Shown here piece by piece: positions 10,739 to 23,500 of a stretch of 64,000 nt of DNA. The position numbers were made by a program, and so were the translations under genes. How positions within the stretch are numbered: position 1 is the stretch's first letter; each line of letters opens with the position of its first letter. The DNA is from Hyposmocoma kahamanoa. Its lineage: Eukaryota > Arthropoda > Insecta > Lepidoptera > Cosmopterigidae. The stretch is taken from NCBI RefSeq assembly GCF_003589595.1, contig NW_020654810.1, positions 25,215,966 to 25,279,965 on the forward strand. The letters are read 5' to 3'. Below the pieces are notes generated by a model, which saw only the letters and a list, made by a program, of their open reading frames with translations, was not told where the DNA came from and made no database searches.

Positions 10739-13700
10739 GTGTCTGTAGCAATCGGTTTTGTGTAAGTGAATGTTCTCGAAAAATATGCAGTGTCCTGTAA
10801 CGAATCAAATTGCGTCGTGTATTATAACGTTATTATGTTTTTAAGAAACTGTGACAGTTGCTTTTAATTTTATTCTTAAGTAGGAAAGTAGTAACTACTA
10901 ATGCAGTAATTGTGTCCTTTTAGTTCTACCTCAAAATAGCGTGTATTATTTCTGTAGGTAGGTGCAGTTCAACAGTTACAATAAGACCGATCACCATAAA
11001 GTCACAGTACCTATAGGTTTCGAATGTAATTTTACGTTTTGCACTGAGCAAGTATAGTAATCATTATTATATATCATGTGTTTAAATGATCTTTTGAAAT
11101 TTGCAAAAGTAGCTGGCAAAAAAATTTAATCTTTAAAAAATAATAAACGTAAATGGTCATCCTTTTTAATGATTGATCCTCTTCATCTGAAACATAAAAG
11201 AAATTAAACAATCGATATTTTAAAGTGTTCTGGGCTAAGCAAAAATGTTTGATTTATAAATTAACTTTGATAGTTTTATGATGGGCCTCAAGACTGAGAC
11301 AAATGACCATTAAAAATAAAATTTAGATACTTTTTTTAAAACTGAGTACCTAAATGTTGGTTATTTTTGTATACTAATATTATATTAATTATAATATAGT
11401 TTGATCTGGAAACATGTTCGGAATCTCAAGCAAATTAGCTTCTAGCACTCGCCGGCCGCCGTTGCGAGACGCTCGCTCGGCTCGTGCTGCTTTTTCATAT
11501 ACTAAATTAACCTATTGAATGGAGGGCGCAACCAAGCAACCAAGATTTATTAGATCAATATCAAAAGATATACTTACTGGTTGTAATAGTCATCAATCGA
11601 AAGAAAAGACCAATAATAAAAAAAGGATCAAATATTATTTTTGAATACCAAATATTAATTCAGTATGCTTAAACAATTATGTTTAAGCATACCAATACCA
11701 AATATAAAAAATACCAATACAAAGATCGAACACTCAGAAAAAAACAATTAATATATATCGCACTTGACAAGTAACATAGTATTATCTCAAAAATTCCTTT
11801 ATTTTATATTTTATCTCCAAATTGCGTTATATTAACAATTTATCTCCAAAATTTTGATATTTTTGTATGTCATTCGTATACGATTTAATTTCAAAGTATC
11901 AGGATAACACTGTTGCGTTGAAATTAAATAGATAATATTAATGTAACATAAAGCAATTTTGATATAATACTATGTTAGTTGTCATGTACGATATATTATA
12001 TATCAAACATTTAAAAAAATCGTCAGCCACCTAAAGTAGACCTTGGCCTCCTCTTGTGCGATCTCTTCCAAGTTCTCTGCGTGCAGGGCGTGGAGGTCTT
12101 TCTCCACTGTTCGGTAGCTGCCTTAGATGCCAAAGGGCGCTGGACAAAACTTCGGCATACATTTGAAAATAAACTTGATTTCACAGTACACGTAGGTATC
12201 TTTATTACAATACCGAGAGAGAAGAGAGAGGCTATATTAAATATACAGTTAATGTTGCAATAAAACTATTGAAAAATCATAACGTCCAGTTCGTCCCTCC
12301 ATCGGTCTTTGAGCTAACCAACCGGTTTTTTTGAAGTTAAATGTGGCTACAGAACGAACTAAAACAATTTAACTGCGTAGAGCTCCTTCTGAAAGCGTAC
12401 GTCCAGGGAAGTACTGTCGCCTTATCTATTTCTGCATATCGTCGCTTATTGTCCGCCTTACTTCATTATGATAATCAATATAAACCCATTCCACGCGCTG
12501 CTGTAGGCCACGGGTCTCCTCTAAGAAAAGGGTATAACTATCTATATAGTCATACATCCAAGTACTGCCACTTTGCCTATTTCTGACGCCTAGCAGTAAT
12601 GTTAGCATTACTGCGTTTCGGTTTTGAAGGGTAGGGGTGCTGGTGGAATTACAAGCACATGGATGTCTCAAGGCGACGGGCGCAGTGGCAGTGCCCTACC
12701 GATATTCGCGTTTTAAAGCTCTGAGCGGCACTGTAACTGTCATGGACACTCGTGTCGCTTACCACCAGGCTCACGATTTGTTCGTCCCGTCTCTTTACAA
12801 CGGTCACATTCTACGCCAAAGTTTAAGTGGTCCCGATTTCTTAGCACTCGTTGGTCCTTGCCCGGGCGCTTATTAAAGAACGAAACTTTTCGCTTTGCGC
12901 GCTAGTGTTCTTAACATCCACTTTCTTCAGCCAAAGAGGAGGTTGCGACACCTAGGGTGCGTGCATGCGGCCGTGGTGTGACTCTAGAGTAGCGTAGAGA
13001 GCCCGAGTAGCGTGAGGCGCGGAGGGCTGCTACGTACTCGTAACAATGTTTTGGGTTTTTTCTTTATTATTGATGGCTTTGTCTTCGCATTTAGTCAATG
13101 TAAAGGTCAGGGAAATATAATTAGAGTAGACAAATACTATTTCTAAAAATAAATTTAATAAAACAGCAAAATATGTGGCAAACACGATAATTTGTGGGTA
13201 AAGGCCTTACTACCTGAGAGCAAAATGCTGGTATACAGCTTGACCATACGTTTAAAACAATTTTAAATTGACGCTGGCAGCTGGCAGCAGATGAAAAGAG
13301 AAATGATTGACAAAATGTGACGACATGAATCATAATTCAAAATCACATTATCTACAAATCACAATTCTAAATGACAAAATTGATATCAAATGGTATAGTA
13401 AGATAATTCAGGTAGCATTGGTAGGATTAATTAGTATAATAATAGGTGTAGAGTGTTTGGATACACAAGATGAAATTTTTTGTTTGAAACGTGAGACCCG
13501 AATTTGCTGGTTAAGTAGTCCTCGCCCCTGTGTGAAGGTAAGGAGGTCCGAGGTTTGTACTTTAAGTCTTGGAATTAGTTGCTATTGCGGTAGATGTGAA
13601 CAATACTTACGCATGTAATTAATAATAACCGTATCATGTGTACCTACATAGGTACAGACTACCATTCCGTGACACCTGCATAACGCCACTGGTAATGCTG

Positions 13701-14267
13701 TGTCAGTCGCCAAGTAGGTATTGGTCCTCCTCACTACTATAAACGTCAGGGTCAACATGCTAAGAAGAATATCATTCTGTGTACAGGCTATCATACCTGC
13801 CTCCCTCTAGAGTAGATAGAGAATATGGACCTCCATCTGCTACGTTTCTAACAAACCTTACTCCAATCATATGTCTTTATACAATGCCCGTTTGCTTTTT
13901 TTAATACTTTTGACGTGGTATTATGCAAGGGCAATCTTTGCCCACATCTTCCTACATGTCCCATCTGTAAATTGTCGTTGTTTTACTCGCATCCATCCTA
14001 TAAGAGCACACCATCGAAACACTATTTTCTATCCAAGTCACACGCCTTTCACACCACGGTGCTCTCTTTGAGACATATGAGCTGGAGATAGTAAAACAAG
14101 ACCTCGAGTGTTTGCCTACTTCTATTGTAAAGATAAAAGCTATCTTCGATAAAGCTGTCCAGGACAAGGGAAAGAATGAATATCATTTTGTGCCAGGGTG
14201 CCCGTGAGCTAAGCCACCATCAAGGAACTAGCACCACGATGATCTTGCAATGCTATGAGAAAGAGCC
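10739..14267. other. Intergenic between paralogues A and B
   Basis: Contains the gene A 3' region (AATAAA at 11142-11147 is a possible poly(A) signal), a short GC-rich patch near 11446-11490, long AT-rich DNA, a dispersed-repeat fragment at 12640-12800 and a candidate small exon at 13307-13527. A 17-bp string at 11716-11732 recurs beside the assembly gap at 16975-16991. I see no other gene. Confidence 0.5.
12640..12800 (+). repeat. Dispersed repeat R2, copy 1
   Basis: Shares GGGCGCAGTGGCAGTGCC, TTTAAAGCTCTGAG, GTGTCGCTTACCACCAGG-like and TTGTTCGTCCCGTC strings with 24187-24345; a short third piece lies at 50897-50950. The motif order and spacing are the same, so this is one family, probably the 3' part of a SINE or other non-coding element. 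Confidence 0.7.
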
Positions 14268-16882
14268 ATGAGCTTCTCGCCGTGCAGCCGACCACGTTTC
14301 AAAGGCATCGAATCGTTTCTGAGACGTATTGCGTTTAATCTCGGTAAGCAGTCTTTGTGAAAAAGAAATCACCGACAGTTTGAAAATTATTTTCTTGGAC
14401 TTAACTCGAAACCACTCTTAAACACAGAAAAACTTTCGTTTCAGGTAACACAGCGTCACAGACCGAAGTAAAAATTATATCTTGTATACCGATCGACGTT
14501 ACAGATTTACAAAACAGAATTAGCGAACTAGAAAAAGAGCTAGAAAATTCCACGGTCCGGTGCGAAACCACCAATGTGAAACATATCTGTCACACGGCTA
14601 TAGTGTCTGCTTCACCGCCATTGTTTGAGCCTCCGCGGCCCTATGGTTACGAGGCAGACGCTGAAATCCGTGGAACTTCAGAAATTGCGTCTTCCAATAC
14701 CACCCATCCTGGGAGCACCGCTCTCCACGTCTTTCGTAACGGCAGTCGCTCAAGTGCCCGCGCGGCGCCAGACAGGGTGCACGGACCTCCTAACGACAAT
14801 GCGCTGGACCAACCGGTCGCGAGAAATAAGTTCGAGAGAAAAGTTTCTGCTATCCGACATAAAATTGTAACGAAAGTGAAAGACAAAAACGAAGAGACGC
14901 GACCAAATAAAAGAAAGCTAAAGTACAATAAGCCTCATCTCGTTTACTACGTACAAACCGGAACAAAAACCCCCTTTAATTTGTTAGTCGAGCCATCGAA
15001 AAGCGAACAAACGACATACCATAACCGAAAAAACTACGATCTGACGGGGTTGGACGATTACGATTACTATTCTGTCTATAATAATTGTAGCATGAGCGAG
15101 CGCTACGTCTCAAGCATGATTCGAAAACAGTATGAACATTATCCAATGGGCGCTGACTTTTCAGATGTCAGTGATTTCTCGACGCCGGTGTGCCGTGATC
15201 CGCCACGCGACAGCGGACCGGAGCGCTACGAATCTGATATCTGCTCATGCTGCCACGGCCCATTTCATAACGTTGATGACACAATGAGGCTCACTCAACG
15301 CGGTGATATGTGGGAGACCACATCTATACTTGGAATGAGTCAGTACGCACAACAACAAGTCACTGGCAACAGCGCATTCTATGACTCTAGTCTCTACGAC
15401 ATAGTGCCGGTGAAAGAGCTGCCGACGAAGCAGAGACGTGATGAAAACGAGTATGTAATTCAAGAACCAAAACGATTTGCGACTCACGATGTCTGTCGCA
15501 CAAAGGCTAAACGTGCGAAACCTCGAAAGCAGTACAACTACCATAATGTGGCACCGCTCCGAGTCATCCCTAGATATCATGCACAGAGGAAAAAAAATAA
15601 CACCAAAGTGATGCCTCAAATAAAGGACAGTCTAGGTAAATTGGCCCACCTGAAAAGGACAGACTGGAGAAGAAGGGACTCGCCAACGATCAGCGCTGTC
15701 GATTACAGCCCCGTATATGCGCGACCAATTTGTACTGCTAATATTTCGAATAAAGGCCATATTAATAGAACACCAGAAAAAGCCTCGGTTGAAGTTAAAA
15801 ACGTGGAATGTCTCACAACGAGTGTTAACAACTCAGAGTGTCAAACGGCTTCCACAAAAAGTGTTCAGCTGGAAGCCACTGAAAGCAACGAAAATAATAC
15901 TGAAGTTACACTAAACCAAATAAAATCGATCCTACAGTCGGTGTTGACGGAAGTGAAAACTAGCTCTCGAATGAAGAATCCTTGCGAGTGCATTTCGAAG
16001 AAAGACGCCGTCGTTCAGAAAGATCAGTCGCAGAATAACATGCAACCCGCGGTGGCAGCCATTTCAAAAATCAAGCCGGTGCAGGACGCCCTCTCTAGCC
16101 TCATGAACTACAGCTACAGCCCGTACAACTTGAGGCCCTATGGGCCGACGTGTTCACGACAGGTTCCCTCGAGCCAGTTATCACCACCCCTTTCTCCATT
16201 TCAGCCGAAATGCATGCATAATTACCCGCTCTTCATACAGACCACGGGTCGCCAGTGTGCATGCCGCTTCCGAAGCATACCGAAGGGTGTCAACACAACC
16301 GGATCGACCATAGTGGCAAATGCGCCTAAAACGCCTGTTCACCATCCGCCACCCGCCACTATTGCTACGAACACGGAGCAGCTCTCCGACCGCGATACGC
16401 ACCTAAGTTCCAGAAGTCCAGAAACCGACAAACTTATCCAAGAAATATACAAGTCCTTAGCCGTCAATATGGACTACTTTACCAAAAACTCCACCAGTGA
16501 TTACAATGATCTTAAATCATCTAATCCCTCTCATAAGACCACCGAGAGTGGCTTACCTTCCATTAACGAAAGGAAAAAGCGGGTGGGGCTGGCGATGGTG
16601 CAACGCCAGTCGAATGTGTCCAGTAGCGATCACAGCAAGTCTGTGAAGTCACCATCATTGGTGAGCAAGACAACCTTGAGCACCCCTAGACACAGCCATA
16701 AGACGCAGTCGTTTATAAAGGAATCGGCCGAGAACTTGCGCAGAGAACTGACCTCTCTACGTCGGCGCGGCGGCGGCGGCTTGCTCGAGCGCTCCTCCTC
16801 GAGTCAGTCCGACTACTCCACAATCACGAGTAACGCATCAGTGAGTTCGAAGATCATCACCGAACTCAAGTTCGCAGATCAG
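14268..16882 (+). CDS. Tandem paralogue B, unrecognised family (838+ aa, last exon missing)
   Basis: Exon 1 is 14268-14343 (ATG right after an in-frame TGA at 14256) and exon 2 is 14445-16882, with a phase-1 join inside a Gly codon exactly as in gene A. Shared motifs in order: a short basic leader (FLRRIAFNLG versus FFRRALG), IDVTDLQNRI, IRKQYE, STPVCRD, ICSCCHGP, LYDIVPVKEL, QIKSILQSVLTEVK and LIQEIYKSLA. After Ala-Asp-Gln a GTTTGT donor in phase 0 matches the exon 2 donor of gene A; reading through gives only Val-Cys-Asn-stop. No homologue of gene A exon 3 is found downstream before PGAP3, and a 10-N gap begins 110 bp after the donor. The last exon is therefore probably lost in the gap or deleted. 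Function unknown. Confidence 0.8.
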
Positions 16883-16991
16883 GTTTGTAACTAAAACACA
16901 ATTAATTAAATTTTTATTGAATTGATATTCAATTCTTTTTTGTGAAATTACTCCACTAGTTTGTTATAATTATTAATACAAAGATCGAACA

Positions 16992-17001
16992 NNNNNNNNN
17001 N
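16992..17001. other. Assembly gap (10 N)
   Basis: Ten Ns in a row, a size often used for gaps of unknown length. It directly follows a 17-bp string (16975-16991) that also occurs at 11716-11732, which suggests a repeat boundary or mis-join where exon 3 of gene B should be. Confidence 0.9.
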
Positions 17002-17509
17002 CTTAGAATGATTTCACAATAGCGAAAAAACCTTTTTAATGGCTCATCGTCTTCGTTCAGTAACTTCAACTTTTGTCAACGTTATGTGGAAAGATATAGT
17101 AAAAATATTTCGATAAATATTTATTTGGCTCCATCGACGGTACCGATAGAGCTATAACATTGTAAAGGTTTAGTTTTCTCGATAAATATTTTTTTTTTAA
17201 TGGAATTTTTTCCATGACTCAACAATACATACGACTCAATTTGCTGCTCAATTTTTATGAAGATCGAATAAAGTGCATACGATCTAATGATTTTTTGTAT
17301 CGATTTATTTCAATGCGATTTTCAAGCGAATCGATTCAATAGAAAGGCAAATCGAATAGTCTAGATCAGAAAGCAATAAACATTTTGTAATATCATTCAG
17401 TTTGAACAAACTCTATTTACAGGAAATACTTAAGTAGTTGTAAATAGTCGCTGTCCTCGATTTTGGGCGGTAATGGATTACAACCTGATTTAAACCCGGC
17501 GTTTACGGG

Positions 17510-20500
17510 TTAAAATCCAGGCGCTTGCCGGTCTCCGATCAGGGGCGACGATGTAATAATATTCCTGTATGCGAAGTTGTTTACTAACCGATAGAAAAGC
17601 GACGGCAGAGGCACTGTGGCGAGGTGCCACAAGGCGTGCGCGTCGAGGGCGTGCAGCAGCGGCGCGAAGTCTGCCAGCTCCAGAAGTAGCGCCAGCCCCG
17701 AGAGCACCGTGAACGCCGCCACGCGCCACGCGTACGTGCGCCCGCGCCGCTCGGACCACAGCGCCCACACGAGCCACACTATCGCGCCAGTGGCCCCTGC
17801 GCACATTATGGTATAGTAGCACCGCAGTGTCTCTAGCGGTTGGTGCTGGCCGACATTACTGTCTGACGTTCTCGTGACGCATTTTTTTGCCAAAGCCCTG
17901 TGGACATAGATATAAATAGCCTATGCAAATCTATAATAAACCGCCACCACCACCACTTGCTGAACCTTTACTTCTGTGAAGTCGAATTAGTTATTACTAA
18001 TTTCCTAAAGCCTTGTAATAGTTATTCATTATGAAGCACTAATAAGTTTGATTTTGGCGTGGACTACTTAGAAAACGTACTTTTATTTTTTACTACTTTA
18101 ATTTGACTTTATCATAGCACTACACTATTAACAGGTCAGCCTGTGTATTAATTATGCGCTAGATAGATTGGATCGTTATTGTTCAACAAAAATAAGTAAT
18201 AATGGTCGAACCCTTAGAGTAATAACGCATAGAATGATAGTTTCATATCAAACGAACTGTCACAAGTGAGGCAAAAATCAATTTCATGTAGGCGTAAGCA
18301 ACGTGTATCTACGCTCGTCGGTACGCATACAAATATACAAATAATGATGCCATGGAATAACATTTCCCTCAAAAGTGGGGAAATTATTTTGCTTAACTCA
18401 TCATTAAGTTAAAGGTGCGTACAAATTTGCCCGACGTTGTCGATCAGGTGACTACAGATATTCGTAATGAGCACCCTTAAACTAAAATTGTAACAATGCT
18501 TTCCTATGAAATAAAGATTATTTTGATTTTGATTTTGATTCTGGGTATCGTTTACGCGGTATTTGGGGGTGCTCATTACGAATATAGAACTTATTTCTAA
18601 ATCCAATAATGAGCACCCCTAAATACCTCGAAAACGATACCCAACTTGCCATTATTCGAAAAATCGTGCCCGCCATCTTGGATTTAGAAATTAGTGCCAT
18701 ATTCGTATTGAGCATTCCCAAATATCTCGAAAAGGATACCCATATTGCATTTTTTTGAAAAATATTGTCCGCCATCTTGGATTTAGAAATAAGTGCTATA
18801 TTCGTAATGAGCACCCCCAAATACCTCGTAAACGATACCCAGAATCAAAATCAAAATCAAAATAATATTTATTTCATAGGAAAGCATTGTTACACTTGAA
18901 ATCGTCATATTGGTTAAACTCTACCGCTCATTCGTAAGGCAGATTTCCCCGAGAAGTATGAGCAAGAAACTCTAGGGGTTGCTCTTTGTAAACAACATTT
19001 GTACGCAATCAACTTGCAGAAATGGAGGTCAAATGCACACTTACATTAGAATAAAAAAAAATCTGTTGCCATCGCGATATTGCCTATTCTCAAAAAATTA
19101 CGTAATATAATTATTTTGAAACAGAATAGCAAAATTGGGAGAAAGAAATTCGTTGCTTTGCAACATTTTCGTGTCTTGTTGCGACGAAATTAATTTTCGG
19201 TTCTAGTGAATATTTATATAAAAATACAAGTTGAAACGCATTACTTCCTTGTGGAATGTGATGTTAGTATCTATTTTATGTTTGTCTGACGTATTTTTAC
19301 ACTCATTTACCGCACATTTCGTCATTTTTAGCTAAAATTCTTGAGCTGTTCGCGGTGCAAATTGACCTTGAGCACTGACGGCCCGCCCGCTCGTGTAGGC
19401 CCATTGGGAGCGCTTCAATTTGCCTCACTTGAGCGTGTGCGGACTAGGTTTCTATGCGTTATTATTCTAAGGTCGAAGCATTTTTAAACAAACAATAGCA
19501 ATAACGGCTCCGGCCAACCACTAACTAGCTTTTGACATATACATGCCTCCGAAGTTCCGTAATTATTGACACAACCATAGACAAAAAAAAACAATACTTC
19601 CTGGGCTAATCAATTCTTATTGTTTATTATAATGAATCGTCGGATTATTCTCCATTAGAACGGGAATCATCAACTTGTATCCTCATTAACATTAATTATT
19701 AATTCTTGAGTTCACAAATTACATCACGAACACAGACTATCTTCTTTTAGAAACCCGCTCACATTCACGATTAAAACTTCTTCATAAATAAAATCGATTC
19801 TTTATAATAATCGATTTTTTATAACAAATGGAATTGGATACGCATTAGGACATCACTAATGGATTAGAATTCAAACTGTCAAAAGTTAAAATGGTTGGAT
19901 GGAGTACAGTAACGAAATCTTGGTTGTTTAAACGAATCTGTTTTTCTATTCACAATCTTATAATGTGCAACATACCCGAAATGACATTAACAGTCATATT
20001 GTATTCATAGTCGATTCTGCCGTAGAGCATGCCCTCGTACAAGTAACGCACGTGGTCCGCAAAATAAGTTAACATCATGAATATTAACAATATGCATATT
20101 ACTTTTGTCGAGTACAATATTCTGAAACAACATCGACAAGAATATTATTTTTTAAATTTATGTATAAGGGAAAGCACCGCTTTTGTTGTCATTAAATTTT
20201 CGATGGTCGTTAACTTTTAAAAGTCGCCGCTCACTACACCGCCCCGTAATGCCTCTAATTAAAACGACCAGAAGTGGACTTTAAGTATATCTCTGCATTT
20301 TTAGAAGACGATTGAAAGATAAAATAGGATTAATTACATTAATTACACTGTGCTACACTAGTGCAATAGTTTTTTTTTAAAGCACACAATGAGTCGCGGG
20401 TGCCATATACACATAGGGTCGTATTCCAGAACTCTACTCAATGCTCAAGTCAGGATCTGAGTATGATTTCAAGCACTGGAAATACGACCCTAATGGCAGG

Positions 20501-23500
20501 GACTTGAGTATGATTTCGAGTGTTTTAAACCATACTCAAATCCTGACTTGAGCATTGAGTAGAGTTCTAGAATACGACCCATAGATAACCACAAATCACA
20601 CCCAAACTCACGAGAGAAATATATGTAGGCCATGCAATTATTTCTCCCGGCCGCCCGGGAATAGATCCCGGGAATTTATTGTTTAAATATTGGCACCAGA
20701 AAAGTTAAGAGTAACACAGAATGCGTGCCAATAATTGGATTTTAAACTCGCAATAGAATTCTTCACTCTACAAGAAAAAAAAATCACGACATCGCTTTGC
20801 TATCCCTTGAGTATTATAAAGTATAATGTACGGAAATATACTTAAAGCTGAATTCTGCATGTCCCGTTTTATATGGAGTTATACAGTGCATGTGAACGAA
20901 GATTCTTAAAATCTAGGGTGGAACTCTGACTTTTAACAAATGCAATTCATATTATAGTAATTACATACTTTTAAACTTTCCTGTTGCATTGAAAACGTTG
21001 AACGTTTTAGGTTACACTGGCTGTGGTCACGCGCTGACTTTTGACGCGGTGATACATTTCCATCTCGGCGGGGAAATCTTCATCCATTTTCGCTATATTT
21101 TTCAAAATACCACAACACAACACTAACGGTGTCCTTTTCTGTACCAAAGTCGCATTCCAGTAAGCAGCGAGAAACGATATTGCTTTTTTCCAAATTTGAA
21201 AAATATAGTGAGTGGAAGAAGATTCCGCCGCCGAGATGGAGATGTAACACCGCATCACCAGTCAATCCGTGGCCACAGCCAGTGCAACCTGGCTGAAACC
21301 TGTGTCAAAATGTCACGTGATTATTGTAAACAATAAAAACACCGGTGGCCTTTTCCCAATAAAATTTAGCTCATTCTGAGTGCAGCTGTGTACTGACAAA
21401 AAATGACTTAGTTCACTATTCTTGAAAAACATCGATAAGTATATGTTAACCCACCTAACAATAGCAGCCATTAGCAGTGACAAGACCATGGATAAAGCAC
21501 AGGCATAGTCCATGAATTCTGTGATGGGCGTGTCTCGACTATGGAATATGATAGACCACAGCCACGCATGGGCGCATATCTGTGAAGAAAATTGTGTGTT
21601 TAGTTTCTACATAGCAGAAATGCAGTAGACCCGGAAGCATACACCTGACACAGTATCAACTCATTTAGTGGCCTATGGCCTAAAATATACCTTTATAATA
21701 CGTGCACATTATACTATGTACTTACCACAAAAAATATGAACCAAAACTTCAACATAGGTGTCTCCTTAACTGAAAACCGCTCATCAAAGTAGATCTTTAG
21801 AAACATGTAAGTGTGGGAGACAAGGTTCAGCAAGGAAAAGAAGGCTGAAGCTGGCTCCTGGATGCCAAGGAATCTTTTAAAAGGCCACTGAAACAAAAAA
21901 AATATATAATTATCTTTAATTGAAAGTAAGGAATCTACTAATTAGTAGTAGAAACTATTTTTCCGGATTTAAATCCGGAAAAATAGTTTCATTTCCTATG
22001 TGTAACAATCGCAAAAACCTAAGAACTCGATGCTTAATTAGTAATCATAATTTATTTAATAAAGAAAAACAATGACATTACTAGGTGCATGAGAACAATT
22101 AATGGCAATAAGCTAATTATAGTGTTCTTGAATTTCCTTTAACTAGCAATATCATTTTAGAATGTAATTAAATAAAAAAATTAACAGTGTAATATTACAT
22201 GAGATTCCCACATACATCTTTCTCCAGCAATGGCACTAGCTAGCTTAGCAAGGGATGTCACCTGCGTACTAGTCACCTATGCATGGCTCTAAAACGATTA
22301 TATGGCAGTATTTTTTTGTAAATACATATTCTTTTTGTATAATGGGAAGCACTTTCGCTTGATGCAAGAGTCAATCCTTCGCAAGCCATAGTTTAGTAAG
22401 ATGAAATTTGACCAAAAAAAAACCTCTATTATTTGTAAGCTGCGGCTTGGTCATGTGACAACTCCAGTGCATCTGTTCAAGCTTTATAATTGGACGTAGT
22501 TAAAAAAAAGGATCCAATGCACATCCAGTCACTTTCGAGATATAGCAGTTTGAATTTTAAGTGTTTGTCACTCTTGTTTTATTTTCAAAACTTATAATGT
22601 CGTGTAACTCAGGGATATTTATATATGTTTATATGTTGGATTTTTTTGCTGATCTAAGACGTTAGACTTTTGGAATCCTTTGGTACATATTTTTGATAAT
22701 TTTGTGGATTGGATCATTTTTGCTTAACTACGTCCAATTGTATATGACCCTGCATGCTCATGATCACGATACTTTTATACCCGAACTCCTGGCAACCAAT
22801 ATCATATTCCCCATTTCCATAACAAGTGTATAGTATTTATGTAACAAGTACGTTATAATGTACCTTAATAGTTACTCACCTACCCAATCTACCATATCCT
22901 TTTTAATTTAAACTCCGTACCTCGTCCATTATCTGTAATTCTGTATCCCTAACATTTTGATTGGCTATATATTTGAAAACAAAGCTATTAATAATAAGAA
23001 AAGGGGTTCTTCAACACATGTTCCTACTTAATTACTTTTAGACGAAAATCTTTTTAATTTTATTAAAGGCCTAAATTTAATATGAATAGAATACCAAATA
23101 ATTTATTTTGTAAAAATTACAACACACATACACTAATAAGTCAGTAACTCAAAACAAATGGAAAACACATGCCTCACTACAAAAGTTAATAAATAATGTG
23201 GTAGCCTACCCTAATAATACACTACCAATAATTGAATCTATTAATAAATACCAAAAATAAATCTAATAATACAATATAAAGTTCTTAGGTTTTTGCAATT
23301 GTTACACATAGGAAACAAATTTTTCCGGATTTAAATCATGAATATTTGTTTTTTCAAACAAACCAATGTTTCAGGCTCTTCTTTACAGGTCCCATCGTCA
23401 CGGTTGACTTGAGTTGAATTATAAACAAATAGTTTCATTTCCTATAATAATACAATACCAAAAATAATAATACAACAACAATACCATAACACAATTTGCC

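Larger units (their letters stand above)
17797..19975 (-). other. PGAP3 intron 5 with nested inverted-repeat elements
   Basis: The intron is mostly occupied by a roughly 1.26-kb element with terminal inverted repeats (18211-19473), which itself contains a 404-bp foldback element (18490-18893). No exon-like sequence was found in it. Confidence 0.75.

Noticed and set aside
17797..17893. Upstream extension of the last PGAP3 exon
   Set aside because: The open frame continues to 17893, but the acceptor there breaks phase with exon 5 and adds residues absent from PGAP3; the acceptor at 17798-17797 restores both frame and alignment.
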